A stretch of 35,460 nt of DNA, taken from Bacillota bacterium. GTDB taxonomy: Bacteria; Bacillota; Clostridia; Oscillospirales; Acutalibacteraceae. A model generated the notes under the pieces. It ran no database searches, had not been told where the DNA came from, and saw only the letters and a list, made by a program, of their open reading frames with translations. The stretch is taken from positions 1 through 35,460 of the forward strand of contig JAETPP010000011.1 in NCBI GenBank assembly GCA_021771115.1, in the 5' to 3' direction. Within the stretch, counting starts at the first letter, position 1; each line of letters starts with the position of its first letter. Made by a program: the position numbers and the translations under genes. This document shows positions 7,428 to 14,247 of the stretch, piece after piece.

Positions 7428-7631
7428 ATGGCTATCAAAAGCGTTTCCATACGCATGGAAGAAGAAATGCTGAAAAAAATCGGCTTTGTTGCCGATTACG
7501 AAGGCCGCAGCGTAAACAGCCACATTCTTGTTTTGGTCAGGGAGAGCATTCAAAAATTTGAGGAGCAGAATGGCGAGATCAAAGGAACGATCAAGCCGGA
7601 GGTCAATGTAAAACCGGCAGGGAAACACTGA
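7428..7631 (+). CDS. Arc-type ribbon-helix-helix DNA-binding protein
   Basis: 67 residues. MAIKSVSIRMEEEMLKKIGF gives a beta strand (KSVSIRM) and helix 1. GRSVNSHILVLVRESIQKFE gives the GRSVN turn and helix 2, the Arc/MetJ-like arrangement of a 45-residue dimeric fold. A polar tail of about 20 residues (EIKGTIKPEVNVKPAGKH) follows. The ATG follows GAGAGGTACCCAT. Proteins like this usually act as autorepressors or antitoxins. The divergent SLOG gene and the TAGATAT inverted repeat between them fit an autoregulated pair, but no toxin fold is recognisable. The gene ends 33 nt before the terminator of the second tRNA-derived module. Confidence 0.75.
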   Translation: MAIKSVSIRMEEEMLKKIGFVADYEGRSVNSHILVLVRESIQKFEEQNGEIKGTIKPEVNVKPAGKH

Positions 7632-7660
7632 AAACGGTAGTACCCCGCCTTGCATGAGGT

Positions 7661-7810
7661 GAAAAGAGACAGCCTTCGCGGTTGTCTCTTCTTTTCTGCG
7701 CAGATTTTCACAGGACTCGAACCTGTGACTTTTAAATAGCAGAGTTTTCCGAAGGAAAACTTGATAAAAGTTCTCCCTCGGAGAACTTTTTGTCCTGCTT
7801 GTCCCCACCA
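7661..7810 (+). repeat. tRNA-derived att-like module, copy 2
   Basis: Second copy of the module at 6574-6725: terminator hairpin AGAGACAGCC/GGTTGTCTCT (7665-7689), inverted T-arm (7708-7728), AGTTTTCC...GGAAAACT hairpin, GTTCTCC...GGAGAAC-TTTTT hairpin, and TTGTCCCCACCA (7799-7810). The repeat distance between copies is about 1,085 bp. Paired changes in the hairpin stems keep the folds intact. Confidence 0.75.
7665..7694 (+). terminator. Terminator after the ribbon-helix-helix gene
   Basis: Ten-bp stem AGAGACAGCC (7665-7674) with GGTTGTCTCT (7680-7689), loop TTCGC, then CTTTT. It forms the first part of att-like module 2. Confidence 0.75.
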
Positions 7811-7900
7811 GACCTGCGGCCGGCAAGTCGCGCTGCTGAATCTTTTCTACGTTTTACTGCGCGGCACGCGCTGAAAATATTATTATTACGGCAGCATCCC

Positions 7901-7946
7901 ATAAGCCAACGGGCAGCCCTTTCGAATAGGCTGCCCGTTGGCTTAT
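7901..7946. repeat. Perfect 18-bp inverted repeat
   Basis: ATAAGCCAACGGGCAGCC (7901-7918) and its exact complement (7929-7946) enclose a 10-nt loop. No T run follows on either strand, so it is not a classic terminator. It could be a structured RNA, a recombination site or a terminator remnant between module 2 and the satD operon. Confidence 0.6.
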
Positions 7947-8009
7947 CTGTAAATCGTGCAAACTATCGGCTTCTATGTCCATAGACAACGAAACCGAGTT
8001 TGGTTGCAA

Positions 8010-8060
8010 ATCAAAAAAGCAATCGAAATCGGTTGCTTTTTTTGCTGCGTGTGCTATACT
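8010..8060 (+). promoter_or_regulatory. satD-operon promoter overlapped by a hairpin
   Basis: TTGCTT (8033-8038), a 16-nt spacer, and TATACT (8055-8060) precede the satD-like gene. The -35 lies in the right arm of an inverted repeat in which AAAAAAGCAA and TTGCTTTTTT flank TCGAAATCGG (about 8013-8042). The inner motif GCAATCGAAATCGGTTGC recurs with two changes just beyond the operon at 9701-9718. The hairpin may end incoming transcription or be an operator. Confidence 0.55.
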
Positions 8061-8081
8061 TACCTCAGAGGTGAGTGCAAC

Positions 8082-8927
8082 ATGCCGCGAGATTATGCAG
8101 CGCTAATGATTGACCTAAAAAAATCAAGAAGCTATACAAAAAAAGATCGAAATTCCATTCAACACTATATTATGGATGTCGTCAATTTACTTAACACGCT
8201 TTATCATCGGGAAATTGTACGCAAGGTTGATTTCAGTGCAGGAGATGAAATACAGGGTCTATTCGCATCCCCCAAAGCTGCTTATCTTTATTACAGGATG
8301 TTTTCGATCTGGCTGCATCCGGTAGAGATCAGAGCAGGCATTGGCGTTGGGGGGTGGGATGTGCAAATCGACAAGAAGGGCACAACCAGCCAGGATGGTC
8401 CTGCTTACCATAACGCAAGGCTGGCAATTCAAAACGCAGATGACAGTGAAGGATACCCTGTTCTTCTTTTCTCCGGCAGCCGTTCCGATATCACGGTCAA
8501 TACGATTATCGGCGGAGCAGCCTCCCTTATGGCAAAACAGAGCGCATATCAGAATCAAATTATGCTGCTCACTGAATTGCTATTCCCCATTTGCAATGAC
8601 TATATCCGTGAGTATAATGATGATATAGAACCTTTTTTGTATCAGAAATCAAAATTTAACCATGAAATGGACAAAATTACAAAACCCCTGCCGCTTGACC
8701 GCTTAACACGCAGCATTATGGAAATATTTGATCCTGTCCATGCGGAAGAAGCGCGGGACAAAAAGTTTTATATAACAAGCGGAAAACAACGGGGAATGCC
8801 CACAAAGCTGGCAAGTATTATGGATATCAGCAGGCAGACAATTGAGAAAACAATAAAAGCCGGTAATATTTATACAGCCAGAAATATGGCGATCACCGCA
8901 ATCAGCGAAATGACAAATTTACGATAG
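8082..8927 (+). CDS. SatD-family protein; divergent class III nucleotidyl-cyclase-like fold plus C-terminal HTH
   Basis: 281 residues. The start at 8082 follows AGAGGTGA; upstream in-frame codons lack a site. It matches the SatD family (named from the Streptococcus sat operon, function unresolved). By eye the first 130 residues follow the class III cyclase pattern: ALMIDLKKSRS (first-strand Asp, D11, like FxDIxxST), VDFSAGDEIQGLF (GD at 54-55, like the K-x-x-GD metal Asp motif), RAGIGVG (84-90, like RxGIHxG), and GPAYHNARLAI (106-116, like GxxVNxAARL). Arg113 is kept, but the usual catalytic Asn position is Tyr109. The tail has an HTH (KLASIMDISRQTIEKTIKAG, 242-261). It forms an operon with the DUF3307 gene 13 nt downstream. 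Family call good; cyclase reading is inference. Confidence 0.8.
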   Translation: MPRDYAALMIDLKKSRSYTKKDRNSIQHYIMDVVNLLNTLYHREIVRKVDFSAGDEIQGLFASPKAAYLYYRMFSIWLHPVEIRAGIGVGGWDVQIDKKGTTSQDGPAYHNARLAIQNADDSEGYPVLLFSGSRSDITVNTIIGGAASLMAKQSAYQNQIMLLTELLFPICNDYIREYNDDIEPFLYQKSKFNHEMDKITKPLPLDRLTRSIMEIFDPVHAEEARDKKFYITSGKQRGMPTKLASIMDISRQTIEKTIKAGNIYTARNMAITAISEMTNLR

Positions 8928-8940
8928 GAGAGATAGGGAA

Positions 8941-9660
8941 ATGTCCTTATGGCTTCTTTTATCTGCACATTTTATTGCAGATTTCTTTCTGCAGTCTGCC
9001 GGCTGGGCAGAAAAGAAAACTCAAAAATTGCGGTACCTGATAGGGCACGCACTGGCTTATTCAGTTGTTTTTGGGTTGGCCGCTTTCCTGTGTATCCCTG
9101 CTGATATAGTTTGGGTCCCTTTCGTAATCATTGTACTGTCCCACTTTATTATCGACTGGATCAGAGTGCGTGCTGATAAAAAGTTTACGGCTTCAGCTTC
9201 ACAATTCGCTTCTTTTCTCATCGATCAGGCACTTCATATTTTCATTATTTTCATTTTGGTCTGTGTGTTTGATCTGAACGGGCATAATAAGAGCTGGATT
9301 TCTGATTTGGCGTCACTGATCTCATTGGAGCAGATTTTACGGTATGCCTTGATCTTTATCGTAATTCTTAATCCGGCCTCCGTTTTTGTAAAGAAACTAT
9401 CCGCCTGTGTTTCCAACAGCACAAATAGTGGCAGTACAAAAAGTGAGCCGCCTGTCGGAAGCATTATCGGGAAACTGGAGCGAATTATCATTGCAATTCT
9501 GGTGATCTGCGGTGAGATCGGAGCAATCGGCTTTGTACTTACCGCCAAGAGCTTGGCCCGCTACAAACAACTCAGCGAGAAGGACTTTGCCGAAAGGTAT
9601 CTTGTCGGCACACTGTCCAGTACGGCCATTGCGATAATTACAGCGCTTCTGCTCAAATAA
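8941..9660 (+). CDS. DUF3307 multi-pass membrane protein
   Basis: 239 residues with about six or seven hydrophobic segments: about 2-18, 32-52, 58-76, 95-115, 130-150, 180-205 and 220-238. Near-membrane His/Asp/Gln residues typical of DUF3307 are present: SAHFIADFFLQS at the N-terminus, VLSHFIIDWIRV, and FLIDQALHI. The start ATG follows AGGAGAGATAGGGAA. It lies 13 nt after the SatD-like gene and must be co-transcribed. SatD and DUF3307 proteins commonly occur as a pair. A nucleotide-related regulator plus membrane partner is a plausible reading, but the biochemical function is unknown. A terminator at 9779 follows. Confidence 0.8.
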   Translation: MSLWLLLSAHFIADFFLQSAGWAEKKTQKLRYLIGHALAYSVVFGLAAFLCIPADIVWVPFVIIVLSHFIIDWIRVRADKKFTASASQFASFLIDQALHIFIIFILVCVFDLNGHNKSWISDLASLISLEQILRYALIFIVILNPASVFVKKLSACVSNSTNSGSTKSEPPVGSIIGKLERIIIAILVICGEIGAIGFVLTAKSLARYKQLSEKDFAERYLVGTLSSTAIAIITALLLK

Positions 9661-9700
9661 CAACATGAAATACATTCTTGAATGGCTGCAAAGCAGAAGT

Positions 9701-9718
9701 GCAATCGAATTAGGTTGC
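9701..9718 (+). repeat. Downstream copy of the motif at the satD promoter
   Basis: GCAATCGAATTAGGTTGC differs from the motif at 8019-8036 in two positions. The pair brackets the satD/DUF3307 operon. Confidence 0.45.
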
Positions 9719-9778
9719 ATTCAAAAGTTTTTTTCAAAAGCGTGCAGGCACGTATCCTACCCACTGCACACCTAAGAC

Positions 9779-9808
9779 GAGACAACCACAAGAGTTGTCT
9801 CTTTTTTT
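9779..9808 (+). terminator. Terminator closing the accessory region
   Basis: GAGACAAC (9779-9786) pairs with GTTGTCTC (9794-9801), then seven T. It resembles the terminators at 6574 and 7665, so it may mark the original chromosomal sequence displaced by insertions at tRNA-Val. Confidence 0.75.
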
Positions 9809-9868
9809 GCGCGATTTTGCGGATCCGGAACATTTTGGGATTTTTCCCACTTCCTTGCTTTTTTCCTA

Positions 9869-9897
9869 TCGACTTTCGGAAAACGATAGGGTACAAT
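9869..9897 (+). promoter_or_regulatory. Probable promoter of the GH4-kinase operon, with inverted repeat
   Basis: TCGACT (9869-9874), a 17-nt spacer, and TACAAT (9892-9897). CCTATCG (9865-9871) and CGATAGG (9884-9890) form an inverted repeat within the promoter, a possible operator site for a sugar-responsive regulator. No regulator gene is adjacent. Confidence 0.5.
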
Positions 9898-9948
9898 GGT
9901 ACTGTGCAGCGGTGCATGATATTTGACAAACCTGGGAGGGATCGGAAT

Positions 9949-11214
9949 ATGGAAGGAATGAAATTTACCATTGTGGGGGCGGGAAGCTCTTACACTCCGG
10001 AGCTGCTGGAGGAAATGGCCGCCCGCAGGGAACAGCTTCCGGTGAGGGAGCTGATGCTTTACGACATCGACGAAAAGCGCCTGGAGATCATGGAAGGCTT
10101 TTGCAAGAGATTTGCGGGCAAGCTGGGGCTTTCCCTGGAAATCAAAAGCACCACCGATTTAAGCCGTGCCCTTTACGGGGCGGATTTCGCGGATACCCAG
10201 ATCCGGGTCGGGGGCAATAAGCAGCGGGTAAAGGACGAAAAGATCCCCATGCGATACGGCCTGGTGGGCCAGGAAACCACAGGGGCAGGCGGCATGATGA
10301 AGGCCTTCCGCACCATTCCGGTGATGCTGGAGGTGGCAAGAAGGATGGAACAGGAATCTCCTGACGGCTGGCTGATCAATTATACGAACCCCACCGGGCT
10401 GGTGACGGAGGCCGTAACAAAATACACCCATGCCCGCATCGCCGGGTTTTGCTCCGGAGGGATTTTCCCGAAAATGTGGGCAAAGAAGGCTTTGGGCGTT
10501 CCCTATGAACAGGTGCAGTACGATTATGTGGGCTTAAACCACATGAACTTCATCAGCAATATCACCATTGACGGCCGCCCGGTCACGGAGGAGGAATTCC
10601 TGAAGATCGCGGCGGAGGACCACGATGTGGATCTGGAGCTCATCAAGCTTCTGGGCGTGATCCCCAGCCCTTATCTGCAGTGGTATTTCCACACCAACGA
10701 AAGGGTGGAAGGCTGCCAAAAAGCGCCACAGACCAGAGGGGAATATGTGCAGGACCTGGAAAAAGAGGTGTTCGCCGCCTACGGGGATGAAACAAACTGC
10801 GACAAACCGGCGGCCCTGGCAAAGCGGGGCGGCGGCGGATATTCCGAGGTGGCCATGGGCTTTGTAAACGCGGTCTACAATAACGTGGATACGAAAATGG
10901 TGGTCAATGTGCCGAACCAGGGGGCGGTCCCCTTCCTGCCGGACAGCGCGGTGGTGGAGATTGGGTGCCTGGTCAACAAGACCGGCATGCAGCCTCTGCA
11001 TGTGGCAAAGGTCCCCGAAATGTGCTGGGGGCTGATCGCGGCGGTGAAAAATTACGAGCAGCTTGCGGTGGAGGCCGCGGTAGAGGGCGATATCCGCAAA
11101 ATGAAGCTGGCCCTGCTGGCCCATCCCCTGGTGCGGCAGTGGGAGTACGTGGAAAAGCTGGTTCCGGAGCTTTTGGAAGCAAACAAGGAATACCTGCCCC
11201 AATTTCACTTGTAA
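9949..11214 (+). CDS. GH4 family 6-phospho-beta-glucosidase-like enzyme
   Basis: 421 residues, close to the family's usual 420-450. The start at 9949 follows GGGAGGG; ATG 9958 is an alternative. GH4 enzymes use NAD and a divalent metal to cleave phospho-glycosides by a redox-elimination route in the cytoplasm. Visible motifs: the NAD-binding loop IVGAGSSYTPELL at the N-terminus, ADFADTQIRVGG, the TTGAGGMMKAFRTIP segment, INYTNPTGLVTEAV, then GFCSGG with Cys168 and GLNHMNF with His198 as the expected metal ligands. Where most 6-phospho-beta-glucosidases read C-N-x-P, this one has CSGG, so substrate choice may differ. It is followed after 15 nt by a BadF-type kinase, probably in one operon; no PTS genes are in the window. 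Confidence 0.88.
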   Translation: MEGMKFTIVGAGSSYTPELLEEMAARREQLPVRELMLYDIDEKRLEIMEGFCKRFAGKLGLSLEIKSTTDLSRALYGADFADTQIRVGGNKQRVKDEKIPMRYGLVGQETTGAGGMMKAFRTIPVMLEVARRMEQESPDGWLINYTNPTGLVTEAVTKYTHARIAGFCSGGIFPKMWAKKALGVPYEQVQYDYVGLNHMNFISNITIDGRPVTEEEFLKIAAEDHDVDLELIKLLGVIPSPYLQWYFHTNERVEGCQKAPQTRGEYVQDLEKEVFAAYGDETNCDKPAALAKRGGGGYSEVAMGFVNAVYNNVDTKMVVNVPNQGAVPFLPDSAVVEIGCLVNKTGMQPLHVAKVPEMCWGLIAAVKNYEQLAVEAAVEGDIRKMKLALLAHPLVRQWEYVEKLVPELLEANKEYLPQFHL

Positions 11215-11229
11215 GCCGGGAGACAGGAT

Positions 11230-12225
11230 ATGAACTATATTTTGGGGATCGACCAGGGAGGAAGCAAGACCCACGCTATTATAGCAGATGAGCGGGGAAG
11301 GCTTCTCGGCATGGGGAAAAGCCATGGCGCCTGCCACTCCAGCGACGGCCTGGAATACGCGGTGGGGGCCATTCTTGAGGCCTCCGATCAGGCTCTTACC
11401 CAGGCTAACTTACAGCGGGAAAATGTGACTGTGGCCGTGGGGGGACTGACCGGCATCGATTGGGACTATGAGGCGGAGCTTTTGGAAACGGCGCTTCATC
11501 CATACTTTCCGCTGGCGGAAAAGCAGATGGTAAACGACTGCATCATCGCCATGCGGGCGGCCACGGGGAAAAGCCGGTGCGGCATTTTGTGCGCCGGCTC
11601 CGGGTTAAACTGCGCCGTGCAAAACGGAGAGGACTGCTTTGCCTATGGATTCTACATTCCGGACGAATACCAGGGCGGAGCAAGCCTCGGAAAAAAAGCG
11701 GTGCAGGCCGTATTCGATTCCCACATGGGCCTGCTTCCGGAAACCGGCCTGACAAGAAGGCTCCTGGACTATTTTCAGGCAGAGAGTGTGGATCAGCTGC
11801 TCTTTCTGCGGGTAAAGGAAAAAATAAGCGGCAAGGATTACCTGTACCTGCCCAGAATTCTGGAGGAAGAGGCCCTTGCCGGAGACCGGGTATCCATGGA
11901 TCTCTGGATTCACTACGGCCACACCATAGCGGGGTTTTTGACAGCGCGCATGAAGAAAATGGGGATCACCGGAGAAGCCGTGGACGTGGTGCTTTCCGGC
12001 AGCATTTTCAAGTGCAGGTTCCGGCAGTTTCAGGAAGCTGTCAAAAAGGAGATCCTGCGGTGCGTGCCGAAGGCCAATATTGTGGAAGCGGAATACGAAC
12101 CGGTCGTGGGCGCTATCGTGCTGGGACTGCGGCGGCTGTACGGAGAGATCCCGGAAGAGATCTACCAAACAATGAAAGAAACCAGCAAGCAATTTCCGCT
12201 GAGAAGACTGCCGGAAACGCCGTAA
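11230..12225 (+). CDS. BadF/BadG/BcrA/BcrD ATPase family, N-acetylglucosamine-kinase-like sugar kinase
   Basis: 331 residues with the ASKHA (actin-like) ATPase plan. The phosphate-1 loop ILGIDQGGSKTHAIIAD opens the protein. The adenosine/phosphate-2 stretch is ILCAGSGLNCAV, and the C-terminal VVLSGSIFKC plus VEAEYEPVVGAIVLGL correspond to the adenosine-site loops. Members of this size phosphorylate amino sugars such as GlcNAc or glucosamine. The gene starts 15 nt after the GH4 gene with GGGAGACAGGAT as ribosome site and ends before a strong terminator. The pairing suggests that this kinase makes a phosphorylated sugar or glycoside used or released by the GH4 enzyme. The exact sugar cannot be read from sequence. 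Confidence 0.82.
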   Translation: MNYILGIDQGGSKTHAIIADERGRLLGMGKSHGACHSSDGLEYAVGAILEASDQALTQANLQRENVTVAVGGLTGIDWDYEAELLETALHPYFPLAEKQMVNDCIIAMRAATGKSRCGILCAGSGLNCAVQNGEDCFAYGFYIPDEYQGGASLGKKAVQAVFDSHMGLLPETGLTRRLLDYFQAESVDQLLFLRVKEKISGKDYLYLPRILEEEALAGDRVSMDLWIHYGHTIAGFLTARMKKMGITGEAVDVVLSGSIFKCRFRQFQEAVKKEILRCVPKANIVEAEYEPVVGAIVLGLRRLYGEIPEEIYQTMKETSKQFPLRRLPETP

Positions 12226-12291
12226 AAGGGTAAGAAATACATCATGCTTAAATCAATCGGGCTTTGAGTGAAAACCTTTGCCCGCGCACAG

Positions 12292-12334
12292 AAACCCGCC
12301 TTCCCAAACCGAATTGGTTTGGGAAGGCGGGTTT
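12292..12334 (+). terminator. Terminator of the GH4-kinase operon
   Basis: A perfect 19-bp stem: AAACCCGCCTTCCCAAACC (12292-12310) with its complement (12316-12334), loop GAATT, ending in T. Confidence 0.9.
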
Positions 12335-12367
12335 TACATGAAACGGCAGGTGAGAATGGGTAGGGCG

Positions 12368-12660
12368 GTAAATTATTGTTTAGCGAACTAGTTGTGAGTA
12401 GTTAGTTGTTAGAGAAGGGCCATAGTATAGCGCCCACCCTTGGCTCCCCTGAAAGGGGAGCTGTCAGCCGATAGGCTGACTGAGGGGTTCTTCATGGCAA
12501 GCTGGAACCCCTCCGCCATGCTATCGCATGGCCCTCCGTCTCGCCTGTCGGCTCGGTCGGTTCGCATCAACGCCCCACCGGGGCGTGCTCACCCCTTTCA
12601 GGGGAGGCAAGGGTTTTGCGCTATTCGTTAAACCGCTAAATTCCAATTTAGCGTACTAAC
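12368..12660. repeat. Composite MITE-like repeat, family A copy 1
   Basis: Bounded by a TAAATTATTGTTTAGCG box (12370 region) and a GCTAAATTCCAATTTAGCG box (12641-12660). Inside are a heptamer array (12388-12415), an AGAAGGGC junction, and a 177-bp core (12437-12613) with terminal inverted repeats CCCTTGGCTCCCCTGAAAGG / its near-complement at 12593-12613. The core has inner hairpins such as CAGCCGATAGGCTG. No coding frame is credible. Copies lie at 22676 and 25185. Confidence 0.8.
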
Positions 12661-12673
12661 GATTCTCACTCGC

Positions 12674-12812
12674 TGTCATCTCTGAACAAAAGATGCTACG
12701 CATCTTTCCGTGAAGGATCTCGGCCAGTAGAAACCGGCGCATAAAGAAATTTGTACTCGCTCGCTGAGATATAACCGAGATTCTTCGCCACCTCCGGTGA
12801 CTCAGAATGACA
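12674..12812. repeat. MITE-like repeat, family B copy 1
   Basis: Inverted termini TGTCATCTCTGA and TCAGAATGACA. Each arm holds a variable hairpin (AAGATGCTACGCATCTT, CACCTCCGGTG) followed by a constant GAAGGATCTCGG or its complement CCGAGATTCTTC. The flank 12813-12895 is repeated at 13085-13170, so copies 1 and 2 form a tandem duplication of about 270 bp. Confidence 0.78.
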
Positions 12813-12941
12813 ATAAGAGGATGAGGCCGGTTTTACTTCCGGTCGGGCCGCATACTTACAAATGCCGCCCGCTATCTTCGCGAGTGGCTGCGGCGCCTCG
12901 CCGCTAAATTCCCATTTATCTCACTAACCACCTCTGCCTAC

Positions 12942-13084
12942 CGTCATCCTGAACAAAAGCAAAGCTTGCTTTGCTTTCAGTGAAGGATCTCGGCCAGCAG
13001 AAACCGGCGCGTGAAAAGAAATTTGTAATCGCTCGCTGGAATATGGCCGAGATTCTTCGCCACCTTCGGTGACTCAGAATGACA
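12942..13084. repeat. MITE-like repeat, family B copy 2
   Basis: Termini GTCATCCTGA and TCAGAATGAC. The left arm hairpin is AAGCAAAGCTTGCTTTGCTTT, and the constant parts match copy 1. It is the second unit of the tandem duplication. The remaining gap 12226-13177 holds no gene that I can support. Confidence 0.78.
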
Positions 13085-13177
13085 ATAAGAGGATGAGGCC
13101 GGTTTTACTTCCGGTCGGGCCGCACACTTACAAATACCGCTCACTGTCTTCACGAGTGCCTGCGGCGCAGCCGCCCC

Positions 13178-13987
13178 TTATTTCGTCAGCTCATAAAACG
13201 CCACGGCGCTGGCGGCGGCTACATTTAAGGAATCCACCCCATGGGACATGGGGATGCGCACGGTGTAGTCGCAGTGGGAAATGGTACTGGGCGCAAGGCC
13301 GTCTCCCTCGGTGCCCAGGACAATGGCCAGCTTCTTTTCCGCCGCCAGCCGGGGATCCTCAATGCTCAGGGAATCCTCCTTTAAGGCCATGGCCGCCGTT
13401 TTGAAGCCCAGCTCTTTCAGCAGCTCCTGCCATGAGCCATCCTCCGGCAGATAGGTCCAGGGCACCTGGAATACCGTTCCCATGCTCACCCGGGCGGCCC
13501 GGCGGTACAGGGGGTCGCTGCCCGCGGCGGTCAGCAGTACGGCATCGATATTCAGGGCGGCGGCAGAGCGGAAAATGGCCCCGATGTTGGTTGGGTTCAT
13601 CACGTTTTCCAGCACGGCGATCCGCCGGGCCTTTTCACAGATCGCGGCAGCGGAGGGCAGCTTGGGCCTGCGCATGGCACAAAGCATTCCCCGGGTCAGG
13701 TGAAAGCCGGTAAGCTGGGAGATCACATCACGTTCCGCCACAAACACAGGGATCTCCCCGCAGCGCAGCAGCAGCTCCTTCCCTTTTCCCTCCGCGTGCT
13801 TTTTCTCCATTAAGAAAGAAACGGGAACACAGCCGCCGTCCAGCGCCCTGCCGATGACCAGCGGGCTTTCCGCCACAAACAGCGCGTTTTCCGGGTCCGC
13901 TCGGTTCAGCAGCTGGTTTTCCGTAAGCCGGGCATAAATATCCAGCTCCGGCGCGCCGAAATCTGTAATTTCCACGATCCTTGCCAT
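13178..13987 (-). CDS. TrmH/SpoU-family RNA 2'-O-methyltransferase
   Basis: 269 residues. The start ATG follows AAAGGAGGGGGTTACC, a near-ideal site. Residues 1-110 are the substrate-binding N-terminal part (L7Ae-like, with FVAESPLVIGRAL). The C-terminal half is the knotted SPOUT methyltransferase: motif 1 NPTNIGAIFRS (131-141), motif 2 LGTEGDGLAPS, and motif 3 IPMSHGVDSLNVAAASAVAFY near the C-terminus, which form the S-adenosylmethionine pocket. Such proteins methylate ribose in rRNA or tRNA; the target nucleotide cannot be assigned. It is a single gene, facing a repeat-filled intergenic region downstream and divergent from the ATPase gene at 14297. Confidence 0.9.
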   Translation of the reverse strand: MARIVEITDFGAPELDIYARLTENQLLNRADPENALFVAESPLVIGRALDGGCVPVSFLMEKKHAEGKGKELLLRCGEIPVFVAERDVISQLTGFHLTRGMLCAMRRPKLPSAAAICEKARRIAVLENVMNPTNIGAIFRSAAALNIDAVLLTAAGSDPLYRRAARVSMGTVFQVPWTYLPEDGSWQELLKELGFKTAAMALKEDSLSIEDPRLAAEKKLAIVLGTEGDGLAPSTISHCDYTVRIPMSHGVDSLNVAAASAVAFYELTK

Positions 13988-14216
13988 GGTAACCCCCTCC
14001 TTTTTCCGCTGATAACCTTACCATAAGCGCGGGAACAAGTCAACCGAAAATACAGGGCCCGGCCTTTTGGACCGGTTTACCTATATTCGACTTTCCTTTT
14101 GTGATTCTTCCCTGCGGCAGTACAAAATGGCCCTTTGTATGCGTTTTCAGACCTGTCACCCACACTGTATGGAGAGGAAGCAGAATTTTTTGAGCCGAAA
14201 AAGTATTTGAAATCTC

Positions 14217-14247
14217 ATAGTTTTTATCGGATATCCGTAAAAACTAT
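14217..14247. promoter_or_regulatory. 31-bp palindrome overlapping the ATPase promoter
   Basis: ATAGTTTTTA and TAAAAACTAT arms around CGGATATCCG give an almost perfect palindrome centred on GATATC. Its right end overlaps the -35 at 14247. A further half-site, AGTTTTTGGATAT, covers the -10 (about 14260-14272). The arrangement looks like two operators for a repressor. The remaining upstream gap from 13988 holds nothing else I can support. Confidence 0.65.

Noticed and set aside
12436-12640. Possible CRISPR array in the repeat-rich gap
   Set aside because: Repeats are palindromic and of unequal length without regular unique spacers, and no cas genes are present.
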